Assembly (NCBI GenBank): GCA_045588485.1
Contig: JAZNEI010000079.1
Location: 1-50,295 of the forward strand
Direction of reading: 5' to 3'
DNA length: 50,295 nt
Origin: HGM04593 sp045588485
GTDB lineage: Bacteria > Bacteroidota > Bacteroidia > Bacteroidales > Bacteroidaceae
In this document: one piece after another, positions 42,656-49,927 of the stretch
Layout: each line of letters starts with the position of its first letter
Numbering within the stretch: the stretch's first letter is position 1
Made by a program: the position numbers and the translations under genes
Notes under the pieces: generated by a model
What the model was told of the DNA's origin: nothing
The model's database searches: none
Seen by the model: the letters and a program-made list of their open reading frames with translations, nothing else

Positions 42656-43072
42656 ATGAAAGTTTCCCTGCCCTCAATTACCAAAATTGCCTATCTCCCT
42701 TGTTCCGAGTTATCGCCCGACATCGTTTTCCGCTACAAGGTAAAAATGCCTGTTGCAATCTATGCAGGTACAACACCTATCACTTTTTACGGAACACCTT
42801 CCTGTGATACTGTTTCAGAGTACGAGAACAAAGGTCGCCTTGAAAAAGCCACTCTCAAATTCTCCACTCTCGACGAGCTGCCTACTGCCTTTCCTATCGC
42901 TTTCGTGGTTACTACGGCTAATTGTCGCTCATATCTCATAGGTGCTATGGAGCGACCATTTCCCGTAGTGAAGATTGAGAGTACCACCGGCGCACCGGAC
43001 GGCGATACTGCAACAGACAAGGTTACAGTTACCTTTTCTGCTCCGAAAGCACTCGTTCCGTGCATTGTATAG
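42656..43072 (+). CDS. Hypothetical phage protein, possibly structural
   Basis: A 138-aa, beta-rich protein (MPVAIYAGTTPITFYGTPSC, then FVVTTANCRSYLIGAMERPF). It has no charged tail and no recognised domain. It lies between the unknown 154-aa gene and the capsid maturation protease, with a separate promoter for the protease at 43081. A small head, tail or connector component is a reasonable guess only. Confidence 0.6.
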   Translation: MKVSLPSITKIAYLPCSELSPDIVFRYKVKMPVAIYAGTTPITFYGTPSCDTVSEYENKGRLEKATLKFSTLDELPTAFPIAFVVTTANCRSYLIGAMERPFPVVKIESTTGAPDGDTATDKVTVTFSAPKALVPCIV

Positions 43073-43080
43073 CCTTTTTC

Positions 43081-43116
43081 GGTCTTTTATACCCCTTTAT
43101 TATATATATACTTTCG
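43081..43116 (+). promoter_or_regulatory. Phage promoter with GGTCTTTT box, capsid operon
   Basis: TACTTTCG (43109-43116) with GGTCTTTT (43081-43088) and a 20-nt spacer. It is the third copy of the same arrangement and stands 23 nt before the protease start. Confidence 0.5.
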
Positions 43117-43138
43117 TGGCAAAGCAAAACAATAAGCA

Positions 43139-44137
43139 ATGCCACAGAAAAATTATCACCTACACCTGAAAGGAGTTGTCGGAGGCTATGACTTCGACAG
43201 CTCCTATGTAGATTTCATTCTCGGCAAGCACAAGGACGAGCAGGTCAATGTGCTTATCGACAGTCTTGGCGGTTCAGTCAGTACCGCACTATCAATAGCA
43301 GCCGCATTTTCCAATCACGGAAATGTGGCAGTTCACTATGTCGGAATGAACGCATCGGCAGCCACCATTGCCTCGCTCGGAGCGAAGCAGGTAACAATCG
43401 ACTGCAATGCAATGTACCTCGTGCATAAATGTTCGGCAGAGTTCTTCAAATGGGAAAACCTCAATGCCGATGACCTCGACGCACTCATTGCACAGTGCAA
43501 GCAGATGAAGAACGACCTTGACAAACTCGACGGCAACATCGCTTCGATGTATGCCGGCAGATGCAAGAAGAACAGCGAAGAGTTGCTTGCCCTTATGAAG
43601 GTCGGCGGTTGGCTCACTGCACAAGAGGCAAAGGAATGGGGCTTCGTCGATGAAATCACCAACAGCAAGGAAGATGCAGCCCCAGTGCTTACCGATGCCG
43701 TAGCAAGCGCAATGGCCGACGCAGGCATACCCATTCCCAACATCGCAGTTCCCGACACCGCAAACTCCTTCCTCGCTTTTCTCAAAAATCTGTTCCGCAA
43801 CAATAGCAACAGCAATACTTCCAACAACTCAAAACCCGATAACAAAATGAAGATTACAGCAACACATCTATGCGATGCGCTCGGCATTGAGAGCATCGAG
43901 GCGGTGGATAACAAAGTTACCCTTACCGCAGAGCAGGCGCAGAGTATTGACAACGCACTTGCAGAGAGAGAGAACACAATCACCACGCTAAAGGCAGAGG
44001 TCGAGACTCTGAAGCAGAAGCCTGCCGACAGCACCTGCACCATTGTCGATGACAAGACAAAGGGCGGTGAGAAGAACGAGGCAGAGGAGTTTGCCGACAC
44101 GGTGAACGAGGCCATCAAACTATTCAACTCAATCTAA
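43139..44137 (+). CDS. ClpP-like head maturation protease fused to a scaffold-like tail
   Basis: A 332-aa protein. Residues 1-190 are a ClpP-fold prohead protease: VNVLIDSLGGSVSTALSIAA, then GMNASAATIASLGAK with Ser73 as nucleophile, and AMYLVHKCSAEFF with His96. Residues 205-325 form a low-complexity linker (NSNSNTSNN) and a coiled coil, TAEQAQSIDNALAERENTIT and on, ending acidic. That is the usual protease-plus-scaffold fusion: the tail guides capsid assembly and is cut away by the protease. The major capsid gene starts 25 bp later. Confidence 0.88.
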   Translation: MPQKNYHLHLKGVVGGYDFDSSYVDFILGKHKDEQVNVLIDSLGGSVSTALSIAAAFSNHGNVAVHYVGMNASAATIASLGAKQVTIDCNAMYLVHKCSAEFFKWENLNADDLDALIAQCKQMKNDLDKLDGNIASMYAGRCKKNSEELLALMKVGGWLTAQEAKEWGFVDEITNSKEDAAPVLTDAVASAMADAGIPIPNIAVPDTANSFLAFLKNLFRNNSNSNTSNNSKPDNKMKITATHLCDALGIESIEAVDNKVTLTAEQAQSIDNALAERENTITTLKAEVETLKQKPADSTCTIVDDKTKGGEKNEAEEFADTVNEAIKLFNSI

Positions 44138-44162
44138 CACAACCAAGAAAAACTATACTATT

Positions 44163-45128
44163 ATGGCAGGAAAACTGATTTTTACTCTTGATGACTACCA
44201 AAAGGCAGCAATCAAGTACCGCAAGCAGCTCCTTATGCTCCCGATTATCGGCATACAGGACACGTTGCAGTTTATGACCCCACGCCCCGGCATACGCTAC
44301 AAGGAGAATGTGGGCGACATCAATGCAAAGGCGCAGTTCGCACCCTACAAGCCTACACGCCGTACCAATGTGGATTTAACGCTGAACTTCCGCACGCTGG
44401 AGACATTCTTCGGCAATGTGGCAGCAGACTTCGAGCCCAACACCGCAATATCCACCCTTCTTGGTACAGGTGCAACAAAGGGCGACGGACAGATGAAGAC
44501 ACCCACAGCACTGCACGTACTCGCACAGGTGGCAAAGAGCCTTTCCGAACACCTCAACGACGCTATTTGGAGCGCAAAGCGCAATGCCAACGGCGACACC
44601 ACAATGGACTTGTTCGACGGTTTCGACACTATCACCGCAAAGGAGATTGCATCGGGTGCCATTGCAAAGGAAGAGGGCAATTATATGAAGCTGACAGAGG
44701 ACATCACAAAGGCAAATGCCGTTGATGTTGCGAAAGAGATACTTTTCTCTCTCGACCCCCGTCTGCGTAAGGAAGATTGCTACCTCTTCTGCTCACAGGA
44801 CTTTGTGGATAAGTACAACGAGGCTTACCAAGTGTCGCACGCAGGCATTATCTACAACAAGGAGTACGGACAGATTTCCGTTGAGGGTTCGGCAGGCAAA
44901 CTGAAGCTCGTACCGCTTTACAACAAGGCAGACTCCAAGTACTTGCACATTTGCCCGAAGGCCAATATGCTCGTAGGTTTCGACCAGATGGGCGACATCG
45001 AGAGCATTCTTGTCAAGGAGTACGCTCCTTTCGTGCTTACCTACATCGCCACAATGTTCTTCGGTGTGCAGTTCGAGAGCATAGACAAACGCCGTCTTAA
45101 GGTCGTTGAACTCAATTCGGCACAGTAA
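44163..45128 (+). CDS. Major capsid protein (HK97-like)
   Basis: A 321-aa protein directly after the protease-scaffold gene, where the capsid protein belongs. It lacks a long delta domain, presumably because the scaffold is on the protease. Typical segments are DTLQFMTPRPGIRYKENVGD, a conserved SEHLNDAIWSAKRNANGDTT and the final ATMFFGVQFESIDKRRLKVV strand. It is rich in Ala, Asp and Lys, as in virion shell proteins. GC is higher than in the early genes. I am confident from position and character, less so about the exact capsid subfamily. Confidence 0.85.
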   Translation: MAGKLIFTLDDYQKAAIKYRKQLLMLPIIGIQDTLQFMTPRPGIRYKENVGDINAKAQFAPYKPTRRTNVDLTLNFRTLETFFGNVAADFEPNTAISTLLGTGATKGDGQMKTPTALHVLAQVAKSLSEHLNDAIWSAKRNANGDTTMDLFDGFDTITAKEIASGAIAKEEGNYMKLTEDITKANAVDVAKEILFSLDPRLRKEDCYLFCSQDFVDKYNEAYQVSHAGIIYNKEYGQISVEGSAGKLKLVPLYNKADSKYLHICPKANMLVGFDQMGDIESILVKEYAPFVLTYIATMFFGVQFESIDKRRLKVVELNSAQ

Positions 45129-45149
45129 TAACCGCTAATACCTATAATT

Positions 45150-45740
45150 ATGGCAAATTGCAATAACATACAGGCATCGCTGGCGTGGTGTCAGGGTACA
45201 CCCGAATTGCCCGGCATACGCCGTCGTGCTTACTACACATCGAAAGGCAATATCGTGAAGTGGCCGCAGTTGCAGCACTATGTAAATGGTCGCCTTGTGT
45301 CGGCTATCCTCAATGGCAGTTTTGAATTGTTAGCCGAGCAGAAATGGAAGTACATTGACATTCTGCCCGACAAATCACAGCTCACAAGCGACCCGCAGGG
45401 CGAAGTTCCCTCGCAGACACAGCTCAACAAACTTACGCTTGTTCACCCGGCTGTCGGTGAAGAGGCATCGGCAGCAGCAGCCTACATCAACAATAACGAC
45501 ATTGTTTTTGTAGTGCAGGATATGAAAGGCAAGTGGCGTGTCATAGGCAGCGAGAAGTGGCCTACCAAAGCCACCGTAGCGCAGGATGTGGGGCAAGGTG
45601 CTACAGGTACTACCTCTACCACCATTACCGCAGAGGCTACCGATGAATGCCCTGCACCTTTCTATCGCGGTACACTTGAGACAGAGGACGGAAGCATTGT
45701 TTGCGACAGCACCGACGACGAGAATATCATTGACGGCTAA
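45150..45740 (+). CDS. Phage structural protein, decoration or tail-tube candidate
   Basis: A 196-aa protein 21 bp after the capsid gene. It has three parts: an N-terminal YYTSKGNIVKWPQLQHYVNG region, a middle TLVHPAVGEEASAAAAYINN with ND-rich strands, and a Thr/Ser-rich GQGATGTTSTTITAEATDEC. The position suits a head decoration, head-completion or tail-tube subunit. No diagnostic motif was recognised. Confidence 0.6.
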   Translation: MANCNNIQASLAWCQGTPELPGIRRRAYYTSKGNIVKWPQLQHYVNGRLVSAILNGSFELLAEQKWKYIDILPDKSQLTSDPQGEVPSQTQLNKLTLVHPAVGEEASAAAAYINNNDIVFVVQDMKGKWRVIGSEKWPTKATVAQDVGQGATGTTSTTITAEATDECPAPFYRGTLETEDGSIVCDSTDDENIIDG

Positions 45741-45776
45741 CACTTTCATCTTTCATCTTTCAACTCACAGCTACTT

Positions 45777-46424
45777 ATGCAGGACACCGGGGACACCATA
45801 AATGATATAGGTGCTATCCTTGAAAGTATCGAGGTTGCACCTGTTGAAGTGGGTGTACTCGGTGCACCTGCTTCGCAGGAGGGCAAGGACATCTTTGCCG
45901 AACAGCAGCGTAAAGGTTGGGATAAAAGCGTAGAGGCAAGGTGCGACTTTACAAGGAAGGTACGCCTTACCCGTCGTGGTGGTGTATTCTTCATTTCGAT
46001 ATGGCAGAAGTCTATCTTCGGGCGTACACTCACCGAAATAAAGGCCGATGACAGTATGGTGCAGTTCTTCGCGGACAATACGGCCGACCTCATACGGCAG
46101 ATAGTCGGTAAACACCTATGCAAAGGCTGTTGGGCTATCTGCACAGCACCGAAGCGCAGACACCTTACAAAGAACTTTGCCACACGGATAAGCGAAGAAA
46201 TTGCCCGGCAGTTGCAGATACCCTTTTACGAAGATGTCGCCTTTTGCAAGAACAAACAGCGTATCAATGCCGAATACACCCTGAACATACTGCCCCAAGA
46301 GCCAAACATAATAGTCTTTGACGATTTTGTTACCACAGGCTCCACAATAGGCAGTATGTACCGCCTTTTGTCGCAGTACGATAAGAACATTCTATTTTTC
46401 ACAGGAATAAACAACAAACTATGA
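45777..46424 (+). CDS. Phosphoribosyltransferase (PRPP-binding) within the phage late operon
   Basis: A 215-aa protein whose C-terminal half is a ComF/Hpt-type PRTase: a CKGCWAICTAPKRRHLTKNF strand with Cys pair, a helix with ISEEIARQLQIPFYED, and the PRPP loop NIIVFDDFVTTGSTIGSMYR (Asp-Asp followed by Thr-Thr-Gly). These enzymes bind phosphoribosyl pyrophosphate. The N-terminal 80 residues (TRRGGVFFISIWQKSIFGRT) are not typical of ComF. It sits between a structural gene and a small gene it overlaps by 4 nt. Nucleotide salvage or base modification for the phage is possible; the substrate is unknown. Confidence 0.78.
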   Translation: MQDTGDTINDIGAILESIEVAPVEVGVLGAPASQEGKDIFAEQQRKGWDKSVEARCDFTRKVRLTRRGGVFFISIWQKSIFGRTLTEIKADDSMVQFFADNTADLIRQIVGKHLCKGCWAICTAPKRRHLTKNFATRISEEIARQLQIPFYEDVAFCKNKQRINAEYTLNILPQEPNIIVFDDFVTTGSTIGSMYRLLSQYDKNILFFTGINNKL

Positions 46425-47044
46425 CTTTTGACCACGATTTTACCGAGAAGATACAGCAGTGGCTCGACACACCGCACGAAGAGCGCGATTATGAGCAAGG
46501 TGCATTGTACCTCCTGAAGCTCAACGGCAATCAAATTATGTATCGTAACCTAATGGCAAATCCACGAGGAAAAGCCGAGTTCATCGAATACCACCTTCGC
46601 AAACATTATGGTTTCCGAGTAAAGGAATTGACACATACGCAGGTCGCCCAAATGCAGAAGCTGGTTGAGCAGATAGAGAAGAAACATTATTCATTCGCAG
46701 AGGATAATCCTGCAAAGGAGTTCAAGCAGGGCAAACGTGCCGACCACGATACACTGCCGGAAGAGATACAGGCTTTATACGTTGAGAACCTTTCCATTCT
46801 ACAGCGTATGCGCGAGGTGCATTTGCGTTTGCGTACACTCTCCACTGCGGACTCTCCTTGCCCGGACTCCGAGCGTTACCCATTCCTTAAAGAACTTATT
46901 GAATTGGATAAGAAGATACACGCAAATTGGGAGCAGTACGACCATTTCACAGGCTCCGAGCAGGAGGTTATAAAAGTTGAGGAAGCACCCAAGAGCGAGG
47001 GAAAACCGGCGCGAAAGAAACGCACGAAGAAAACAAATAGTTGA
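46421..47044 (+). CDS. Hypothetical phage protein, 207 aa
   Basis: A helical, charged protein (TFDHDFTEKIQQWLDTPHEE at the start, a coiled-coil-like HTQVAQMQKLVEQIEKKHYS in the middle and a Lys-rich C-terminus KPARKKRTKKTNS). It overlaps the PRTase by 4 nt (ATGA), so the two are probably coupled. The basic tail could bind DNA or RNA. The family is not recognised. Confidence 0.65.
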   Translation: MTFDHDFTEKIQQWLDTPHEERDYEQGALYLLKLNGNQIMYRNLMANPRGKAEFIEYHLRKHYGFRVKELTHTQVAQMQKLVEQIEKKHYSFAEDNPAKEFKQGKRADHDTLPEEIQALYVENLSILQRMREVHLRLRTLSTADSPCPDSERYPFLKELIELDKKIHANWEQYDHFTGSEQEVIKVEEAPKSEGKPARKKRTKKTNS

Positions 47045-47062
47045 TTTCTCATTTCTCCTTTT

Positions 47063-47581
47063 ATGAAACGTAACACCTCTATAAACGACATCTTGAAGCC
47101 ATTGGGGGATAAGCCATATCAAGCCTATCTCTCCAATGTGTTGCAAGTTGCCGATGTTTTGGAGTGGGTGCTGGAGCAGGTAGGAACAGCCGAAGTATGG
47201 CAGACATCGTTTTCCATATCGGAAGAGTTCCTGCGCCGTCTCTTCTTCATCGAGAAGAGTGGACGGGTGAAGCGATTTAATCTCGTACTCGACCACAAGG
47301 CGACAAACAAGACACTCAAATTGTGGGCTTTCATCACGCAGGTTATTGAGCGTACATACCTTGCCGACAATCACAGCAAGATACTTCTTGTTCGCTCCGA
47401 CGCTGGCGACACCGTTTCCGTCGTTACCTCGCAGAACTTGACACGAGGCAATCGCTCCGAGTCTGCTTTCATCACCACAGACAAGGAAATCTTTGCCACG
47501 CTCCACGCACAGGTAGAGGACTTGATAACTAACCACAGCGTGCCATTGAATGATTTATTTTCTCAAACAATCAATTCGTAG
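47063..47581 (+). CDS. Single-HKD phospholipase-D-like phage protein
   Basis: A 172-aa protein with one PLD-type motif: His104-Ser-Lys106 in DNHSKILLV and the second half VVTSQNLTRGNRSES (Ser123, Asn125, Glu133), matching the HxK...GSxN...E pattern. Proteins with a single motif work as dimers and include BfiI/NgoFVII-like nucleases as well as lipases. The N-terminal 100 residues are helical and may bring substrate or partners. In a phage between structural and terminase genes, a DNA nuclease or anti-host nuclease is more likely than a lipase. No signal peptide. Confidence 0.75.
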   Translation: MKRNTSINDILKPLGDKPYQAYLSNVLQVADVLEWVLEQVGTAEVWQTSFSISEEFLRRLFFIEKSGRVKRFNLVLDHKATNKTLKLWAFITQVIERTYLADNHSKILLVRSDAGDTVSVVTSQNLTRGNRSESAFITTDKEIFATLHAQVEDLITNHSVPLNDLFSQTINS

Positions 47582-47611
47582 TTTTCCGTTTTCATCTTTC
47601 AGCTTTACATT

Positions 47612-47887
47612 ATGACCTACACAGAAGAACAGCTTACACAGATAGAGAAATTCGCCAGCATATACCTCAAAATATCGGATATGGCAGTAATCCTTGACTT
47701 GCCTGCCGAGCAGCTCCGCGAGGATATCGCACGCAAGGAAAGCGAAGTCAGCAAGAGGTACTATCGAGGCAAGGCAAGCAGCAAAGTGAAGCTCTTGCAT
47801 CAGGAAATGCTACTCGCACAGGTAGGTAGCCCTCTTGCCATTGAGAACACACATAAGAATTTACTTGATATGGAGGACGACGAATAG
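47612..47887 (+). CDS. Small HTH protein, terminase small-subunit candidate
   Basis: A 91-aa protein: a helical N-terminus, an HTH-like IYLKISDMAVILDLPAEQLR, and a later helix with KVKLLHQEMLLAQVG. Small HTH proteins in this position often recognise the packaging site for the terminase. It lies about 2 kb before the large-subunit gene, with another candidate (48147) closer. Assigning TerS between the two is inference. Confidence 0.6.
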   Translation: MTYTEEQLTQIEKFASIYLKISDMAVILDLPAEQLREDIARKESEVSKRYYRGKASSKVKLLHQEMLLAQVGSPLAIENTHKNLLDMEDDE

Positions 47888-47970
47888 CGAAGCAAAGCGA
47901 GCTATCGTGAGTTTGTTTGCCGTCAGTCTGCCCGATTGGGAGTATTTCAATCGTAGGCAGGTTAAGGCAG

Positions 47971-48087
47971 ATGAAACAAACGAACAATACTGCAAAGCAA
48001 GCTATCGCCGACTATCACAGCATTAGTCAGCCCGACAGGATAAAAGTCTGTCGTGGCTGGGGTGCGAATAGTGATAGGAGGCAATAA
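47971..48087 (+). CDS. Possible short phage ORF, 38 aa
   Basis: A short frame begins MKQTNNTAKQAIADYHSISQ; its TAA overlaps the next ATG at 48087 as TAATG. An AGGAGG lies 5 nt before that ATG. Coding is weakly supported; it may be leader DNA. Confidence 0.25.
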   Translation: MKQTNNTAKQAIADYHSISQPDRIKVCRGWGANSDRRQ

Positions 48088-48146
48088 TGCGTGCCGGTCT
48101 ATTACTAATACTTTTAACTTTTCAGCTTTCTCCTTTCCCCTTCTAT

Positions 48147-48764
48147 ATGCCTTTCCCCTCTGTTATTGACATAGCCCGAACCGACCTCTTCACAGCAGAA
48201 GAAGAGTTGCGACAGCGTTTCCCCGATGTTGTCGTCAATCGCCTTTTGCGTGTACGCGACCTCTACAACTGGTGCATTGCCAATCCCGATGCAAAGGATC
48301 GTCAGTTTGTCGAGGTCGCTATGGATAGGTACAGCATATCAAAGCCATTGGCATATTCTGACCTCTCTGTCATAAAGGCGATGTTACCTCACCTTGCACA
48401 GGCAAGCCGTGATTTCCACCGTTGGCGATACAACGAAATGATACTCGAAACATACCAGATGGCGAAGAAACGCAAGGACACAAAGACAATGGAGAAAGCA
48501 GCTTCAAGCTATGCGAAGTTTAACCGCATTGACCTCGAAGACGAGCAGGCTGTGCCGTATGACCTCATTGTCGTTCAGCCGTTCACAGCCACCGATGACC
48601 CCTCTGTTCTTGGTATCAAGCCTATACCGAACATTCAGGAGAAGATACAGAAGATGATTGCAAAGTACCGTGCCGAGACAATCGACATTGAAGATGTGGA
48701 GTACGAAGAGGCAGACTTGGAGGAAGATGTGCTGTTTAATGGTGAAGGAGAAAGAAAAAATTAA
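48147..48764 (+). CDS. Phage protein, second terminase small-subunit candidate
   Basis: The start at 48147 (MPFPSVIDIARTDLFTAEEE) is preferred because the DNA before it is pyrimidine-rich leader sequence like that of the other late genes; the longer frame starts at 48087. The 205-aa product is helical at the N-terminus (RQRFPDVVVNRLLRVRDLYN) with an acidic tail (IEDVEYEEADLEEDV), as seen in several Bacteroidetes terminase small subunits. The next gene pair (toxin-antitoxin-like) separates it from TerL. Role inferred from position. Confidence 0.55.
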   Translation: MPFPSVIDIARTDLFTAEEELRQRFPDVVVNRLLRVRDLYNWCIANPDAKDRQFVEVAMDRYSISKPLAYSDLSVIKAMLPHLAQASRDFHRWRYNEMILETYQMAKKRKDTKTMEKAASSYAKFNRIDLEDEQAVPYDLIVVQPFTATDDPSVLGIKPIPNIQEKIQKMIAKYRAETIDIEDVEYEEADLEEDVLFNGEGERKN

Positions 48765-48770
48765 AATCAC

Positions 48771-48801
48771 TTTGTTATATTGTATAAACTTACTATTTTT
48801 G
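48771..48801 (+). promoter_or_regulatory. Promoter of the GNAT gene pair
   Basis: TTTG at 48771-48774, a 19-nt spacer and TATTTTTG at 48794-48801 give a host-type promoter in the middle of phage late genes, starting just before the 52-aa ORF. Confidence 0.75.
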
Positions 48802-48828
48802 CAGTGTATTAACCAAATAGAGAAAATT

Positions 48829-48987
48829 ATGGCAAGACCAATTGGAGAAACACCCGTATTATACGGAGAAGATGCCGTTCGTTTTCTCAATGAAATGGAA
48901 AACGTTAAACCGGCTTCAAACGAAGAGAAAGATCGTGTTCGTAAAGCGTATGAAATGCTGAAGAAGATAGCGACTTTCAAAATGTAA
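48829..48987 (+). CDS. Small protein, candidate antitoxin of the GNAT pair
   Basis: A 52-aa protein starting MARPIGETPVLYGEDAVRFL and containing a charged ASNEEKDRVRKAYEMLKK helix. Size and position fit an antitoxin, and a host-type promoter precedes it. It does not have the ribbon-helix-helix sequence of the DUF1778 antitoxins usually paired with GNAT toxins. It ends 7 nt before the acetyltransferase start. Its function is inference from context. Confidence 0.6.
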   Translation: MARPIGETPVLYGEDAVRFLNEMENVKPASNEEKDRVRKAYEMLKKIATFKM

Positions 48988-48994
48988 TAATAAA

Positions 48995-49513
48995 ATGCGT
49001 TTAGTAACATTAAACGAAATTAGTACAAAAGAGCCGTTCGATTGTGGAGATTCCGATTTGAACGGTTTTTTTATTGATGATGCAGCAAACTATCAAGAAC
49101 AGATGCTTGCAAAAACGTATGTTCTTATAGAAGATGACGGCAAGATTATTGCATATTTTAGTTTGCTTAATGATAAGATTTCACAGACAACTACGGAAAA
49201 GAATCTTTGGCGGAAAGTGAAAGGCAAGTTTCCTCATGACAAACATATGGGAAGTTACCCGGCTGTTAAAATAGGTCGTCTTGCAGTCTCGCTTGAATAT
49301 AGGGGGAAACAACTCGGAACAGGTCTTATATCTGCCGTAAAACAGATTCTTGTAAATGATGAGTCTGTTTCTGCCTGTCGTTTCCTTACTGTGGATGCCT
49401 ACAAAGAAGCATTGCCATTTTATGAGAAAAACGGCTTCAAATTTTTAGTAAACAGCATAGAGGATTGCGAATTTACAGTTCCTATGTATTATGATTTGAT
49501 GCAATTGAAATAA
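48995..49513 (+). CDS. GNAT acetyltransferase, TacT/AtaT-like toxin candidate
   Basis: A 172-aa GNAT protein. The start has FDCGDSDLNGFFIDDAAN, the Cys-Gly and Leu spacing seen in TacT/AtaT toxins that acetylate aminoacyl-tRNA. The core has VKIGRLAVSLEYRGKQLGTG (acetyl-CoA pyrophosphate-binding loop) and PFYEKNGFKFL with the acceptor-side Tyr. Toxin function is inference from this similarity and the 7-nt gap to the 52-aa gene upstream. It is a phage moron: it has its own promoter and interrupts the packaging genes. Confidence 0.8.
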   Translation: MRLVTLNEISTKEPFDCGDSDLNGFFIDDAANYQEQMLAKTYVLIEDDGKIIAYFSLLNDKISQTTTEKNLWRKVKGKFPHDKHMGSYPAVKIGRLAVSLEYRGKQLGTGLISAVKQILVNDESVSACRFLTVDAYKEALPFYEKNGFKFLVNSIEDCEFTVPMYYDLMQLK

Positions 49514-49927
49514 AGGAATATTCCTTCCTAACAGTGCCCGTATAGGCTTAGTCGCTATATCTGCACTATAAAAAGGATGTAGGGAGTTAATCCGGTGCTT
49601 TTCCTCCTTCGCACCTCGGTAATCCAAATATAAATTTGATTACACTCGGTTTGTCGTCGGTTCCGGTGCACACGGAACTCCTTTTTCACACAGAATCGTG
49701 TAATTGGCGAAAGCCGATACCGCTATTGCTCGGAAATATTCAAGTGCACTTGATATTCCACTCGCTTAATCGCGGTATTCACAGCCGTAGTCGCAGTGTC
49801 TTGCACGTTAAACAGTACAGTATCAAGCCCAATCCTTAGTCGATTGGGCTTGAGTCATTTTATTTGCTTGTCTTTTTTTCTCGCTAAGTCGCACGCGAAA
49901 TTTGCAGTGTTACTCATACACTGCAAT
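49514..49927. other. Hairpin-rich non-coding interval before the large terminase
   Basis: No credible gene in 414 bp. By eye: GGTGC/GCACC (49594-49615), GTAATC...GATTAC (49619-49643), GTTCCG/CGGAAC followed by CTTTTTC (49660-49686), ATACCGC with GCGGTAT about 60 bp apart enclosing the palindrome TCAAGTGCACTTGA (49740-49753), and a perfect 12-bp stem (49823-49834 with 49842-49853). GGAGTT (49583) also pairs with AACTCC (49676). It could be a structured RNA, a packaging (cos/pac) site or terminators. Confidence 0.55.
49823..49860 (+). terminator. Stem-loop before terL
   Basis: A perfect 12-bp stem with a 7-nt loop. The T tract after it is only weakly developed (ATTTTATTT after 5 nt), so it may be a terminator or part of the structured region. 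Confidence 0.5.

Noticed and set aside
43336..44127. A 263-codon open frame on the minus strand
   Set aside because: It is entirely antisense to the ClpP-like protease gene, has the composition of a shadow frame, and shows no protein motif.
49582..49682. A tRNA-like fold in the hairpin-rich region
   Set aside because: A 7-bp closing stem is possible, but the D-, anticodon- and T-arms do not have normal lengths or the TTC motif; it is treated only as structured DNA or RNA.
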